Source of the DNA: Adiantum capillus-veneris | Taxonomy: Eukaryota > Streptophyta > Polypodiopsida > Polypodiales > Pteridaceae | NCBI GenBank assembly: GCA_014529385.2 | Contig: CM043968.1 | Location: forward strand, 132,874,018-132,938,017 | Direction of reading: 5' to 3' | Length of the DNA stretch: 64,000 nucleotides | Part shown: one piece after another, positions 24,912 to 36,904 of the stretch | Position numbering within the stretch: position 1 is the first letter of the stretch | Layout of the letters: each line of letters starts with the position of its first letter | The notes under the pieces: generated by a model | Databases searched by the model: none | The model's input: the letters and a program-made list of their open reading frames with translations, nothing else | What the model was told of the DNA's origin: nothing | Translations under genes and position numbers: made by a program

Positions 24912-26120
24912 ACAGGGGAGGTGAGCGCGAGGGTGCAGGGCAGCAGGGGAGGGCGCAAGGGGGTAGCAAGGGAGAGCGCGAGGAGAGGGTTTTCTTTATT
25001 TCATTGCCAACCTGTCAAAGTTACAACAGTCGGAGAGCAGACACTCTCCCTCTGAGCCTTCCATAAAGTCGCAAAACTAAGGACTTATGGCTTATAAGCG
25101 TTGGTCCAAAAGGCCAAGAAGAGACTTAAAAAGAAAAAAAATTTATGTTTGTTAAGTGCTAATAGACCAAAAACATCTAATATCTTAAAGCAATGCCCAA
25201 AAGCACCTAAAAATCACCTATTTTTATAACTGTGACCCAAAAAGAAGCTCTGCACCGAAACGCCACATCAGCCTCCTAATCAGTACAACACCACATCATC
25301 AAATTATACGGTCCACATTTTACAGAGTGCTGCTTTGACTTTGGTGCAGCAATTGGCTCCAGTCGGTTCCGGCTCTACTCTTCTTCTTCCGGTTGCCTCA
25401 GGCAAGCCACATCAGCAAGTTGTCATATCATCAACAACTCTTCGGCAGGGAAGCTCATGATCACAAAGGACCTTTTAAACAAATTGGGACAGTTGCCGAA
25501 AATCAAGAGGCGTACATGGGAATATTGCAAGACACAACTGTTATAGTTCAGGCATCTCTCTAGATTCGTCCAGTCGGTCCCAATTTCTAGCAAGGACAAG
25601 TGTTAGGGAGTGAGGGCTGTTTTGTGGCTGTGCCCAGCCAGTGTGAGGTAGGTTTCTCATGTCAGGTTGTGTCCAACCATGTTTAGCCTTGGGTTTTGGC
25701 TTGGTTCCCAGGTCTTCTGTCATCCTGCAGGCTAGTCACAACAGAGCACATTCCTAGCGTTTGTTTTTCAGATCAGCCCCAGCGTTTTTGTTGAGCAACA
25801 GTTGCAGTGTGTGGAGACGATCTCCACAGTGCAGTTGTCATAAGCCTTGTGATCATGCAGTGGCAGGGTTTCTCATCCGAGATCCAAATCCAGATCCAGA
25901 TCTAGATCTAGCCAAGAGGACTATGCCCTCAGAGCATGTTGGAGATGATACCGATGTGGAGACCGTGCCACTAGTCTAGTGTGCAAGAGTAGTTGGCGAT
26001 GTCAGTAGCGATCGTAGTTGTGTGTACCTCACGCCTATCCATAGGGCATTTCAAATCTATGCCGGACCACCCTTGGTCACTTGTATGAGCAGTTTGTTAT
26101 CAGCATGGACAGCCTTTCCC

Positions 26121-26187
<67 letters not shown>

Positions 26188-29100
26188 GACATGACGGTGC
26201 GAGACTGATGGGACCACACTCAAAGTGGCTGCCTGGAACTATAATGGATCTATACGTCTTGATGTGGGTGCTTTTGAGGATAGCTTTACTGGAAGAGACA
26301 TCATCTTTTACTCTAAGACACACCAAGCCCCTGGGCAATTCATGCCTCACATCAGTGGATACAGGTGGGAAACAGCTTATAAACAGGAGACACGCTCAGA
26401 GCACAGAGGACGGGGCTCGGGGGGGAGTGGCAGTGTTATTTAGAGAGGATCTGCAGCCATTGATACATCTAGCCCGTAGGGATAAGCAGGCTAGGTACAT
26501 GTGGGTGAGATTGAAAGCAGAGACAGGCAGATATCTCTACATTGCTATTTGCTACTTTCCCCCGAGTACATCAGTCTATGCATCACCCAGAGGACAGTCC
26601 CCTTTTTCTATTTTGGATGATGACATATGGGAGTTCTCTAGAGATAGTGACATTATCATTCTAGGGGACTTCAATGCTAGGATTGCCCATCACCAGACAG
26701 TGTTTTATGATACTTCGGAGGAGATGCTGAGAGAGCTAGATGTGGTAGAGACGGGCCTGTCCAGACTATCACACGATGTGGAATATACTGAGTATGGGCG
26801 ACACCTGATAGACATGGGCACCGCACATGGATTGGCCATCTTGAATGGCCTACAGAGATTTCCTGCTGTGGGAGGTTTTACATGCTTTCCACACAGACAT
26901 GGAGCCAGCACAGTGGACTATGTCATGGCACAGCCGAATCTCATCTCTAGTGTCCAGGATCTCACAGTTGGGCCCAGACCGGTCGGGGTGGCAATGGATC
27001 ATGCTCTTGTGTCGATGACCATCTCCTTCCAGTTCAGTGTAGCACACAAGCCACGGGTAGCAGCCCCTACTCGCTACACCTTCACACGGGAGACGGATTC
27101 TGTATACATAGACGGGATCTACAGACGCCTATGCACTGAGGACCCGAGGCAACCTCTGGAGGAGCTAACTACTATACTGACACGGACATTACATGATGCA
27201 GCAGCAGAGGCATACCCACACACCCAGCCTGAGCAGAGACGCCGATCAGGGAGCATGCCTCAGAACAGCTGGTACGATGAGGAGTGCCGCCATACTAGAG
27301 CTAGACTTCAGAGGGAGGTTCTTTTGGGGGACGTCACTCACAGACAGTCACAGATTGACTTCCGACGCCTGGTGCGGCGGAAGAAGAGGGCTTTTTTGGC
27401 TCAACTCGAGCAGGATCTATACCAGCTATTCTTGAGTCAGGACTCGCGTGAGGCGTGGCGGCTCTTTCATGAGCAGTCCCCCCCCCCCTGCTATTTCCTC
27501 CACAGAGACCTAGGGTCAGTACGCATCATCTTTATACACAGTACCTCGACAGCCGCCCCTTCCCAACCCCCCCGATCCATGCCCACACACATGTGCTTTT
27601 TTCACCGCTGAGATTGTGAAGAAAGCCATTGACAGGATGAGGACTGGGAGAGCATATGATCATGATGACTTAGTCGCTGAGCATTTCATGCATGCCAAAG
27701 ACCTACTAGCAGTTATGTTTAATTGTGCCATGTGTGAGGGCCTACCGGCGGACACTTGGAGCCTATCTACGATTGTACCTATCTTCAAGTCAGGAGACCC
27801 CATGGAGCCTGGGAATTATCGCACTATCATGATTGGACACACACTGGCACGGTTGTATGCATCCATTCTTGAGCAACAGTAGAGTAGATGGGCAGAGAGG
27901 GAAGGAATGCGTGCAGCTGGGCAGGCAGGGTTCAGGAGAGGCTTCTCTACTCTTGACCATATCTCGACACTCAGGGCCATCATCGAGGAGGGCAGATCTC
28001 ATGGGAGACGGATCTATTGTAGCTTTGTGGACTTCCGCAAAGCTTTTGACACAGTACCCAGAGCTAGATTGATGCGCAGATTACAGGAAATGGGAGTACC
28101 ACAGAGCTCATTTGGGGGATCATGGCATTGTACAGATCAGTAGTAGGGCATGTACGCACCCCTGAGGGACTTTCTACACCGGTTCACTCCACTATTGGGG
28201 TGAAGCAGGGCTGCCCGCTCTCTCCTACTCTTTTCGGTATGTATGTGGATGAGGTTTCTGACTACATTAAGAGTGATGGTATAGAGGTGCACAGTTGGCA
28301 GGGACATGGATTCCACTTTTGTTATATGCTGATGATATAGTGTTGATCTCCGAATCTCCAGAGGGAATGCAATGTCAATTGGATGCTTTGCATAGGTTTG
28401 CCCACGAGAGTGGTTTGTCTGTCAACCTTGGTAAAACCAAGGTTATGGTGTTTAATACCACCCCACAGTGGATCAGGAGGTCAGCACCTACATTCACATA
28501 CGGCCAGGAGACTGTGGAGTACATAGACGCTTACACTTACCTTGGAGTGGTTTTTAGCCGACTTGCATTCTCACTCAGAAGAGCAGCAGAGACCAGACTG
28601 ACTAGAGCCCACGCAGCATTGGGATTGGAGAAGATGTGTTCGCAGGTTCAGTTTCAAGAACCCCGGATGAAGCTCTGGCTCTTTGACACTTTGGTGGCTT
28701 CAGGATTGCTCTATGGAGCTGAGATATGGGGACCTTCATTGGATCACCACGGGTGATGGGAGGCCGGGTCGCACAGATGGATGGGGGAACATGGAGAAAC
28801 CTCTCGTCTCTATGATCTCGCGGCTCATTAGAGCCAAGGCATCAGTACCACTGGCCATTATCCGAGCAGAGCTAGCGGCCCCCCACTAGTGGTTGAGGCG
28901 CTCACCAGATCACATGGGAACTTCCTAGAGACAGATATGCTCGCATTGCACTTGAGTCCTCTCAACAGTTAGCCATGCAAGGAGATACAACATGCTGGTT
29001 TGGGGAGATGGCATTATGGTTTCAGGCGCATGGGTTCAGCATAGACAGACTGCCACCATTCCAGTACTCATTGGATGCACCATCTCTCACTCTTATGTAG

Positions 29101-32100
29101 TCAGAGATCACCAAGCTCATCCGCCAAGACTTGACCCAGCTAGACACCAGGAGGACATGGATACAGCCAGTACAGGAATTGGGCACGAAGATGGCTTTCT
29201 ACAGAGACCATCTTCTCCAGCTTACGGAGGATGGTTCTGTGACGAGACCCAGATACATGGACACCCACTTGTCTCATGGGATACGATGTGCTATTGGCCA
29301 GTTACGCACATCTTCTCACCAGCTGCGGATTGAGACTGGGAGATACAACGGAGTACCAGCAGAGGCCAAGACATGCCCCTTGTGTGACATGGAGCCTGAG
29401 ACAGAGTTGCATTATACATGCCGCTGCCCCGTCTACTACGAGATACGAGGCCGCTTCCATTGCTTGTTCAGAGAGGGTTTTGGACCACTCTCAAGAGTCA
29501 TGGGACACGAGGATCAGAGATGCCTGGGTTTGTTCTTGCTCGAGCTGCGCAGACACAGAGATAGCCTGATGAGTGGCAAGGTTAGCCAGTCTCAAAGACT
29601 GATCACAGACTTCTTCAGAGCAGACATGGGACAGCCGCAAGAGCCACTCCCACAGCAGAGCTCCCCCTCGTCTCACACCAGAGGCACACTGATCGACCGA
29701 GCGACTCAACTGGGGAAATCCAGGCACCCACGACTGCGGAGGACTACATAGCATCGACGGAGGCTACGTCAGAAGATTCGGAGCACTCTGGCCAGGCATG
29801 CACGACGCCCGGTCAGACTACTAACCATGGAGGAGATTGATGAGATCCGCCAACGACCGATGCTAGATCTCTTGTGATTCAGCTATCCCAGCAAGCCGCC
29901 CATTTCTGCTTAGTTCACATCGACCAATCTAGGATCCCATATTATATATCTTTATTTTGTACTGTTGTTATTTTGTTACTCTGACTTTGTATCAGATCCA
30001 CCACCTTGTAACTTTCTGGTCTCATAGGTCACTTCGGCCTTTTGAAGACGTTAATATAACATTTCATTTCATTTCATTTCTCTCTCTCTCAAATGTCTTG
30101 TCTCTTTCTACCTCAGTCATCTCTCTTCTCCACAGGTGTGCCTTGTTCATGTGTGTGGCATTGCAGGTGTTCTAGATCGGAGTCGAGGTGTCCACCCAAT
30201 CACAAGCCAGTTCTTGTATTCATTGCATCTTCCGTTGCCACCTTTGACAAAAAGCTGTGCAGGGAGGGAGTTTCGGAGCATCATCCATACCATGAAATAT
30301 GTTGTCTGACTTCCTTCTTTGGTGTTTCTTCATAAGAACTGCACCTCACATTATTTTTGACCTAGCTTGTATTTTGTCGTGAAAGGCTAGCATGGACGAC
30401 CATGACTCAAAGTCCCTCCTCACTTGGTTGACCCATACATAGAGCATAGACAGCATTTTCTGTTCATACTCTTTGACTAACTGCCACTTTCCCACAATCT
30501 CCTCCTCTAACTCTCAACCCCCTTCATGACTATCACTCTCCTTTTCTCTGCACTACTCACCACCATCCCTCTCCTCTACCACAATCTTTCCCGCTATACA
30601 CTCACAAAACCAGGAAATGGGCAGCATAAACGAGAGAAAGAGACCAATGACACGAGCACCCGAGCAGCACATCGCCGCAGAACACGTCTATAAGTGTACA
30701 AGTGGCTAACCCATAACCAAGGGCCATGCATGCTATGAATATAGAGCAGAGGATCTGAGGCCATAGTCACAGGGGAAAGGGGGACTCCAACCCAGGGTTG
30801 GGGATAGAGTTGACTGGGGGAAAAGGGGGGATGGATCATGACAAGATGGCCCCTCAAACAGTGGGGTTTCCAGGAGGATGTCCTTTTGTGATGGCAGACT
30901 GTCTGGGACGGACAGTGGTATTTTGAAAAAGTGACCATTTTGGACTGTTAGTGACCATTTTTGGGGCGCCCTTTATTGATGGTGAGAGCCACATTGCTTG
31001 AAGTTCCCTCTCCTACTGTCTATGCAAGCTCCCTCTCTAGTCTCTTTATGTGGCATATGTATAGTTTGAACAATTTTTTAAAAAAGTGTTCTTTTTTACC
31101 GTTTTTTGCACTGACCTCGTTTCCTATCCTGCTCCCCATTCCATATTACTATGTCCAACACAACTCCTAGGCGGCAGCTGCTCCCAAATTATCCGCATAT
31201 GGTTTATAATGTACTGTTGAAGGCAACAAATGATTGGGAAGGTGGATTGAATTCTTTGAGCGAGTCTGTCCCAACAAAGACCTCATGATTGCTCTCAAAC
31301 AGTATAGGCAATATGCTTACATTCTTCCATTCTTGGTAAATGCTTTTAGAATGGACGTCCCTTGATAGGTTGCTTTTCTCTTGGAAGGTTCACCTTCTCA
31401 TTCCCTTTACTAGAATCAGTAAATTTTAGTCTTTTGTAAATTAAAGATCATGTTAATGCGAACCACATACTACTGACATTATGGACAGATAACCATGCAA
31501 CCAAAGTAAGAATGTGATCTGTGCTCTCAACAAAGCACAAAATAGCTGTACCGCCTGATCTGGACTAAAAGGACTTTGAAACTGTACCACCTGAACTCTA
31601 CCGTTGTACCACCTCATCTGTGACGACCTGATGAGTCGATAACTTTGAGCTGGTAAAAGGACTAGCAAACCAGCACGCTGACCAAAATGACAGTTGAAAA
31701 AACTTTTGAAACACACCAATTTGGAAAGCCGAACAAACCAAAGACGGCAGATTTAACAACCTTTTTCAGAGCTTCCATTAAAGGATCAGTTCTGCTGAGA
31801 AATGCTGCAACTCTGGGAGTTCGCGACAGTAAGTCTAACCAATGGCTAATGTAAGACTCACTGACTTCCAAACTACTTCCATGGGCAAACACCTCAACTG
31901 GACTCCCTTGATGACCATAGATGTAGCTCTGTACCCAGAAACACAAACTAAATCAAGTCATTAAATTTTCATGCTCCAAATTTAAAAAAACATCGGCTCA
32001 GGACTCACAGCAAGGCTTTCTGCTACAAGTTTAACAACTTGACTGATAGCTGAAGAGTCAACTTTTTCTCTGTCATTGTCAATCAAGAAACGTTACCACG

Positions 32101-34118
32101 TGAGCTTGACACCTCAAAAGTAGAATTACAAAAAATTAATTCAAAGAAATATCCAAGCCTGCCTCTTATCAGCTAAACCTCCTGCATGCTCTAATAAGTC
32201 TGGTGCATTCTCAATCTTAGAAAGTGTTGCTGCTGTTATCCTATGTCGAGAAAACTGCTCATGTTCCCATGCTACCTAGAAGTTGTTCAAAAATAATCAT
32301 CATGCTCGGGGAGCTGTGAAGATTTGATACTTGATTTTACAACAAAGGAAAGTACATGGTTTAAAACAACTAGACAGCTTACCCTAGAATTTGATATGTT
32401 AATCTTCTTATGTTTAAGTGTCACTTCTAGCCCTAATTGATTGGCCACTCGCTCAAAGCCCTGAATAAGATGTCAACTCTTGGTAAGAACAAAAGATTAC
32501 CAACATGTAGCAAACTTTATCCAGTAAAACATTCAATTCTCATAAACAGACATCGTGGATTTGTTTGATATAAGCACTATCTGGAGGTTTCGAGACATGT
32601 AGCCAAAGCTTGTTCGACTTTGATCCAATGCCGTTCAAGCAAATCGCGTAGTCTATGCTTTCGCGAAGTCGCTGATCAAAGCTCTTTAGCCACTGTGTTT
32701 TATTTAGGATCCCAAAAAAAAAGTGTTAAATGCCTGAGGTTTCAAGAGCATAAACGATTACATTGATTTTGACAGGGAACCATAAGACCTACCTTTGCTG
32801 TACCATTATAATTGAAGGGGCCTCCTGATGTTAGACCAAAGAGAAGATTGTACTTCCCTTGTGTCTTCGGATTAGCATACAACCGAGAAAATAGCCTTAT
32901 AAGTTCTAGTAGTGCCACAGCACCACTCCCATTGCTATCACTCCCTTCTGACAATGCCTGCAATCAAGAAACAAAAATTTTAGACCATGAATCGAGCAGA
33001 CAGAAAAACGTCTACTTAATAAGCTTACCGGTGCTACTCCAAAGGTATCATAAGAGGCCACAACTGCAATAGTGGGGAGTTGAGATATGTCACCATCCCC
33101 ACGCAACCCAGGAAGCCAGGCCTTCAGAAAAAACAAGGAAGCTGTGGCTAGAAATACTTTAATGTGCTTCATAATATTTTTGGTGACAAAACTTCAATTT
33201 TAGAAATAAAAAAAGGGATTTCCAAGATAAATTGTAGTCATAATAGCTTTTTCATTCTAAATTTTACACCTGCAAATTTGTCAAACTGCTGGTCGTCAGC
33301 TTCTTGGGCTCCGCAACTGGAACCACGAGCTTATAGCTGCACAATGATGAGGTAACTATTGAGACATCTCACATAGAGGGCCACCAGCTTGATCAGACTA
33401 AACTTGAACGTACACGTGGAAAGATTGAGAAACTACCCTCCAGTGATTGCTGTAGCGTGCCTCCCTGCAGCATCATTCTCTTCCACCTCTTGTAAAAGAG
33501 ACATCAATTTCTCATTCTCAAAGGCAAAATAGACAGGATACTGCAAAACAATTAAATTTGATATATTTAGAGAATGTGGCAAGAATGGCAAGAGAGGAGA
33601 TTCCTTTCAAGAACACTCCATCCTAGCTTTCAGAGACGAAAGCAAAAAGTTGCTACAGCATAGTGCTTGATACAACAAGAAAATCTAGCAACTGCGCTTT
33701 TGTAAAGAAATTAATAACCATGAAAAGAAAAAGAAAGCAGATGAGTGTTGGCCAGACATTCAGTAACCCACTTATGAAGGCACAAACACCTGAGCACATG
33801 CCAAACTGATAATAATTACACATGCTGCCAGTTTCCAGCTCAATATAACAAAAAAACAGAGAGAGAGACATGTCAAATCTTCACATCTTCACCCAAGGAG
33901 CCAACTTCCTGGAAGACAGAAAATTTAAATTTCAGTTTCTTTTGCTCTTACAGGTAAGCTACTGTGTATAAGCGAGCGCTCAAGCTCTGAAATTTCTTCA
34001 AATACATCTGCATCTGCATCTTCGGAATCAGCTGCATCATCTGCACTACATTGAGTTGTGAACTTGGAAGGAAGCAGCAGCAAGAGACCACCTATAACTT
34101 GTTTGCTTCGTAGCAAAT
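22099..34118 (-). CDS. nicalin (BOS complex subunit NCLN), 3' thirteen exons
   Basis: Exons, in gene order: 34118-33952, 33540-33437, 33336-33270, 33121-33029, 32957-32793, 32692-32552, 32460-32383, 32275-32163, 32069-32009, 31928-31761, 23423-23322, 22341-22252, 22161-22099 (stop TAG). All joins keep frame and use GT-AG, except a GC donor after 32163. Landmarks are VIGGLLLLLP, PVYFAFENEK, PTIAVVASYDTFGVAP, GSDSNGSGAVALLELIRLFS, LHVSKPPDSAYI, AWEHEQFSRHRI, STFVFYDVP and a hydrophobic helix LVVLVAVLAYLFILFVV. Nicalin is a catalytically dead M28-like ER membrane protein that acts with TMEM147 and NOMO in the multipass translocon. About 470 residues are recovered; the family has about 560, so the N-terminal part lies upstream and was not found. 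The 8.3-kb intron (31760-23424) holds three LINE copies. Confidence 0.85.
22860..23225. repeat. minisatellite in a nicalin intron, about three units of 110-130 bp
   Basis: The phrases GTTGTTGATGTGTGCTTTA and AATCAGCAACCTGTACTTC recur three and two times respectively. Unit boundaries vary by internal deletion. Confidence 0.75.
23834..23914. repeat. (GA)n microsatellite, left flank of GA-LINE copy 1
   Basis: About 40 GA units run directly into the GAAAT repeats that end the LINE. Confidence 0.95.
23913..24436 (-). mobile_element. GA-LINE copy 1, 5'-truncated 3' end
   Basis: A minus-strand copy of the last 0.5 kb of the LINE family at 26186-30082, ending in four GAAAT units (23913-23932). Homology is lost abruptly after CATCAGGC at about 24436, where GGGGCAGAGAGAG begins. 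It is flanked on both sides by (GA)n. It lies in the large nicalin intron, in the gene's orientation. The coding remnant is the C-terminal end of ORF2. Confidence 0.85.
24442..24470. repeat. (GA)n microsatellite between two GA-LINE copies
   Basis: About 14 GA units separate copy 1 from the diverged copy 2. Confidence 0.95.
24470..24757 (-). mobile_element. GA-LINE copy 2, diverged 3' end with G-run insertion
   Basis: Matches the 3' terminus (TTATATTAACGTCTTCGAAAGG and CATAGGTCGCTGTCGAATCTCATCAA-type phrases in two parts) but is clearly more diverged than copy 1. It is split by a 36-base G run at 24630-24665. The tail is a degenerate ATGAAAAG rather than GAAAT repeats. The left end directly abuts (GA)n. 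Confidence 0.65.
24758..25000. repeat. G-rich tract with 38-base G homopolymer
   Basis: A purine-rich, low-complexity block with repeated GGTAGCA-GGGAG phrases and a run of G at 24873-24910. It resembles the G-rich region at the 5' end of GA-LINE copy 4 (40600-40890) and may derive from a LINE 5' UTR. It explains the Gly- and Pro-rich frames here. Confidence 0.6.
25001..26122. other. nicalin intron sequence without gene
   Basis: Only short frames are present. The block starts TTTCTTTATTTCATTGCC, possibly another element's tail. No splice-flanked nicalin exon was found here. Confidence 0.4.
26123..26185. repeat. (CT)n microsatellite, 5' flank of GA-LINE copy 3
   Basis: About 31 CT units end at 26185, where the LINE begins with GCGACATGACGG. 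A short (TC)n resumes after the LINE tail at 30078-30090. Confidence 0.95.
26225..27480 (+). pseudogene. GA-LINE copy 3 endonuclease (APE type)
   Basis: The N-terminal part is in one frame (WNYNGSIRLDVGAFEDSF, RDIIFYSKTHQ). A seven-G run at about 26419-26425 shifts to the frame carrying GGVAVLFRED, YLYIAICYFPPS, IILGDFNAR, TVDYVMAQPN and MDHALVSM. These correspond to the APE endonuclease motifs, which nick target DNA to prime reverse transcription. The position that is normally Glu in the (Q/S)ET-H motif is Lys (SKTH). A sister copy at about 37.9 kb has six Gs and stays in frame through this point, so the seven-G state is a frameshift. It ends in a poly-C (poly-Pro) tract. Confidence 0.8.
27616..29751 (+). 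pseudogene. GA-LINE copy 3 reverse transcriptase and C-terminal finger
   Basis: Pieces in several frames: STIVPIFKSGDPMEPGNYR, then QAGFRRGFSTLDHI, CSFVDFRKAFDTVPRA, IGVKQGCPLSPTLFGMYVD, LLYADDIVLISESPEGM (catalytic YADD) and GLSVNLGKTKVMVFN, then a thumb/connection region and CPLCDMEPETELHYTCRCP (a CCHC-type finger). A TAG at about 27880 and frameshifts near 28100, 28310 and 28750 break it. It would copy the element RNA at the nicked target. The minus-strand copy at 34.6-36.9 kb is better preserved. Confidence 0.85.
30091..31760. other. nicalin intron sequence without gene
   Basis: Ordinary intron-like sequence with short chance frames. No element ends recognised. Confidence 0.45.
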
Positions 34119-34573
34119 CTGTACAAAACCACCAACTTCAGACATCTGGATTCTCACCAAAGTATCAACTATGTGGACAAACTATCTTGCACCTTACCAG
34201 AAAAAACAAAGGACACACAGATGGGGGGGGGGAGAGAGAAATGAAATGAAATGTTATATTAACGTCTTCAAAAGGCCGTAATGACCTATGAGACCTGAAA
34301 GTTACAAAGTGGTGGATCTGATACAAAGTCAGAGTAACAAAATAACCTAACAACAGTACAAAACAAAGACATATACAATGGGGTCCTAAGTTGGTTGATG
34401 TGAGTCAAGCAAAAACTAAGCAGAAAAATGGGCGGCTTGTTGGGATAGCTGAATCACAAGAGATCTAGCATCGGTCGTTGGCGAATCTCATCAATTTCCT
34501 CCATGGCTAGTAGTCTGACCGAGCGTCGTGCATGCCTGGCCAGCGTGCTCCGAATTTTCTGTCGTAGCCTCCG

Positions 34574-36904
34574 TCAATGCTGTGTAGTTCCTCGCCGTCG
34601 CGGGCGCCTAGATTTCCCCAGTTCAATCGCTCGGTCAATCAGTGTGCCTCTCGTGTGAGACGAGGGGGAGCTCTGCTGTGGGGGTGGCTCTTGCGGCTGT
34701 CCCGTGTCTGCTCTCAAGAAGTCTGTGATCCGTCTTTGAGACTGGCTAGCCTCGCCATTCATCAGGCTATCTCTGTGTCTGCACAGCTCGAGCAAGAACA
34801 AACCCAGACATCTCTGATCTTCGTATCCCATGACACTTGAGAGTGGTCCAAAACCCTCTCTGAACAAGCAATGGAAGCGGCCTTGTATCTCGTAGTAGAC
34901 GGGGCAACGGCATGTATAGTGTAGCTCTGTCTTCTCAGGTTCCATGTTACACAAGGGGCATGTCCTGTCCTCCGCTGGTACTCCGTTGTATCTCCCAGTC
35001 TCAATCCGCAACTGGTGAGAAGATGTGCGTAACTGGCCAATAGCACATCGTATCCCATGAGACAAGTGGGTATCCATGTATCTGGGTCTCGCCACAAAAC
35101 CATCTTCCGTAAGCTGGAGGAGGTGGTCTCTGTAGAAAGCCATCTTCGTGCCCAATTCCTGTGTTGGTTGTATCCATGTCCTCCTGGTGTCTAGCTGGGT
35201 CAGGTCTTGGCGGATGAGCTTGGTGATCTCTGACTGTGTAAGACTGAGAGATGGTGCATCCAATGAGTAATGGAATGGTGGCAACCTGTCTAAGCTGAAC
35301 CCATGATGTCATCTCCCCATACCAGCATGTTGTATCTCCTTGTATGGCTAACTGTCGAGAGGATTCAAGTGCTATGCGAGCATATCTGTCTCTAGGAAGT
35401 GCCCATGTGCGGTTTATGAAGGAGACTAATCTGGTGAGCGCCTCCAACACAAGTGGGGGGGCCGCTAGCTCTGCTCGGATAATGGCCCGTGGTACTGATG
35501 CCTTGGCTCTAATGAGCCTCGAGATCATAGAGACGAGAGGTTTCTCCATGTTCCCCCATCCGTCTAAGCGACCCGGCCTCCCGTGGTGATCAAGTGAAGG
35601 TCCCCATATCTCCGTTCCATAGAGCAATGCTGAAGCCACCAAGGTGTCAAAGAGCCAGAGCTTCGTCCGGGGCTCCTGAAACTGAACCCGCGAACACATC
35701 CTCTCCAATCTCCCCAGAGCTACGTGGGCTCTAGTAAGTCTGGTCTCTGCTGCTCTACTGAGTGAGAATGCAGGTCCGCTAAAAACCACTCCAAGGTAAG
35801 TGTAAGCGTCTGTGTACTCCACAGTCTCCTGGCCGTATGTGAATGTAGGTGCTGACCTCCTGATCCACTGTGGGGTGGTATTAAACACCATAACCTTGGT
35901 TTTACCCAGGTTGACAGACAAACCACTTTCGTGGGCAAATGTATGCAGAGCATCCAATTGACGTTGCATTCCCTCTGGGGATTCGGAGATCAACACTATG
36001 TCATCAACATATAACAGAAGTGGAATCCATGTCCCTGCCAACTGGGCACCTTTATCCCCATCGATGTCAATGTAGTCAGAAACCTCATCCACATACATAC
36101 CGAAAAGAGTAGGGGAGAGCGGGCAGCCCTGCTTCACCCCAATACTGGAGTGCAACGGTGTAGAAAGTCCCTCCGGGATGCGTACATGCCCTACTACTGA
36201 TCTGTACAATGCCATGATCCCCCAAATGAGTTTTGTGGGTACTCCCATTTCCTGTAGTTTGCACATCAGTCTAGCTCTGGGTACCGTGTCGAAAGCTTTG
36301 CGGAAGTCCACAAAGCTACAATAGATCCGTCTCCCATGAGATCTACCTTCTTCGATGATGGCCCTGAGTGTTAGGATATGGTCAAGAGTACAGAAGCCTC
36401 TCCTGAATCATGCCTGCCCAGTGTCCGTATTCCTTCCCTCTCTGCCCATCTACTCAGTTGTTGCTCAAGAATGCATGCATACAACCGTGCCAGTGTGTGC
36501 CCGATCATAATATTGCGATAATTCCAAGGCTCCATGGGGTCTCCTGATTTGAAGATAGGTACCATCGTAGATAGGCTCCAAGTGTCTGGTGGGCCCTCAC
36601 ACATGGCCCGGTTAAACATAACTGCTAGAAGCTCTGCTAGTAGGTCTTTGGCATGCATGAAATGCTCAGCGACTAGGCCATCATGATCATATGCTCTCCC
36701 GGTCTTCATCCTGTCGATAGCTTTCTTCACCATCTCAGCGGGGTGAAAAAGACACATGCGTGTGGGCATGGATCGGGGGGGTTGGGGAGGGGCGGCTGTC
36801 CAGGTACTGTGTACAAAGATGATGCGTACTGCCCCTAGGTCTCTGTGGAGGAAATAGCGGCGGGGGGGGGGGGGACTGCTCATGAAAGAGCCGCCACGCC
36901 TCAC
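34574..36904 (-). pseudogene. GA-LINE copy 4 reverse transcriptase and C-terminal finger
   Basis: The 5' part (36904-36371) carries RTGRAYDHDGLVAEHFMHAK and PIFKSGDPMEPWNYRNIMI. A frameshift near 36400 leads to the 36311-35001 frame: DFRKAFDTVPRARLM, SIGVKQGCPLSPTLFGMYVD, LLYVDDIVLISESPEGM (YVDD in place of YADD), GLSVNLGKTKVMVFN and a thumb-like region. Another frame (35284-34574) carries CPLCNMEPEKTELHYTCRCP (finger). It is broken at two or more places but has longer frames than copy 3. In the GA-LINE life cycle this protein copies the RNA at the nicked target. Confidence 0.85.

Larger units (their letters stand above)
26186..30082 (+). mobile_element. GA-LINE copy 3, ORF2 nearly complete but broken
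   Basis: A plus-strand non-LTR retrotransposon starting close to the ORF1/ORF2 junction (ATGACGGTGCGAGAC) and ending in repeats of ATTTC at about 30059-30082. It codes for an APE-type endonuclease, a linker, a reverse transcriptase and a C-terminal CCHC finger, with several frameshifts and stops. The (CT)n tracts on both sides suggest insertion into a CT/GA microsatellite with the duplicated target hidden in the repeat. It lies in the large nicalin intron, antisense to the gene. Confidence 0.9.

Noticed and set aside
24549-25055. Gly-rich 168-codon frame and its Pro-rich antisense partners
   Set aside because: Produced by 36- and 38-base G runs and adjacent G-rich sequence.
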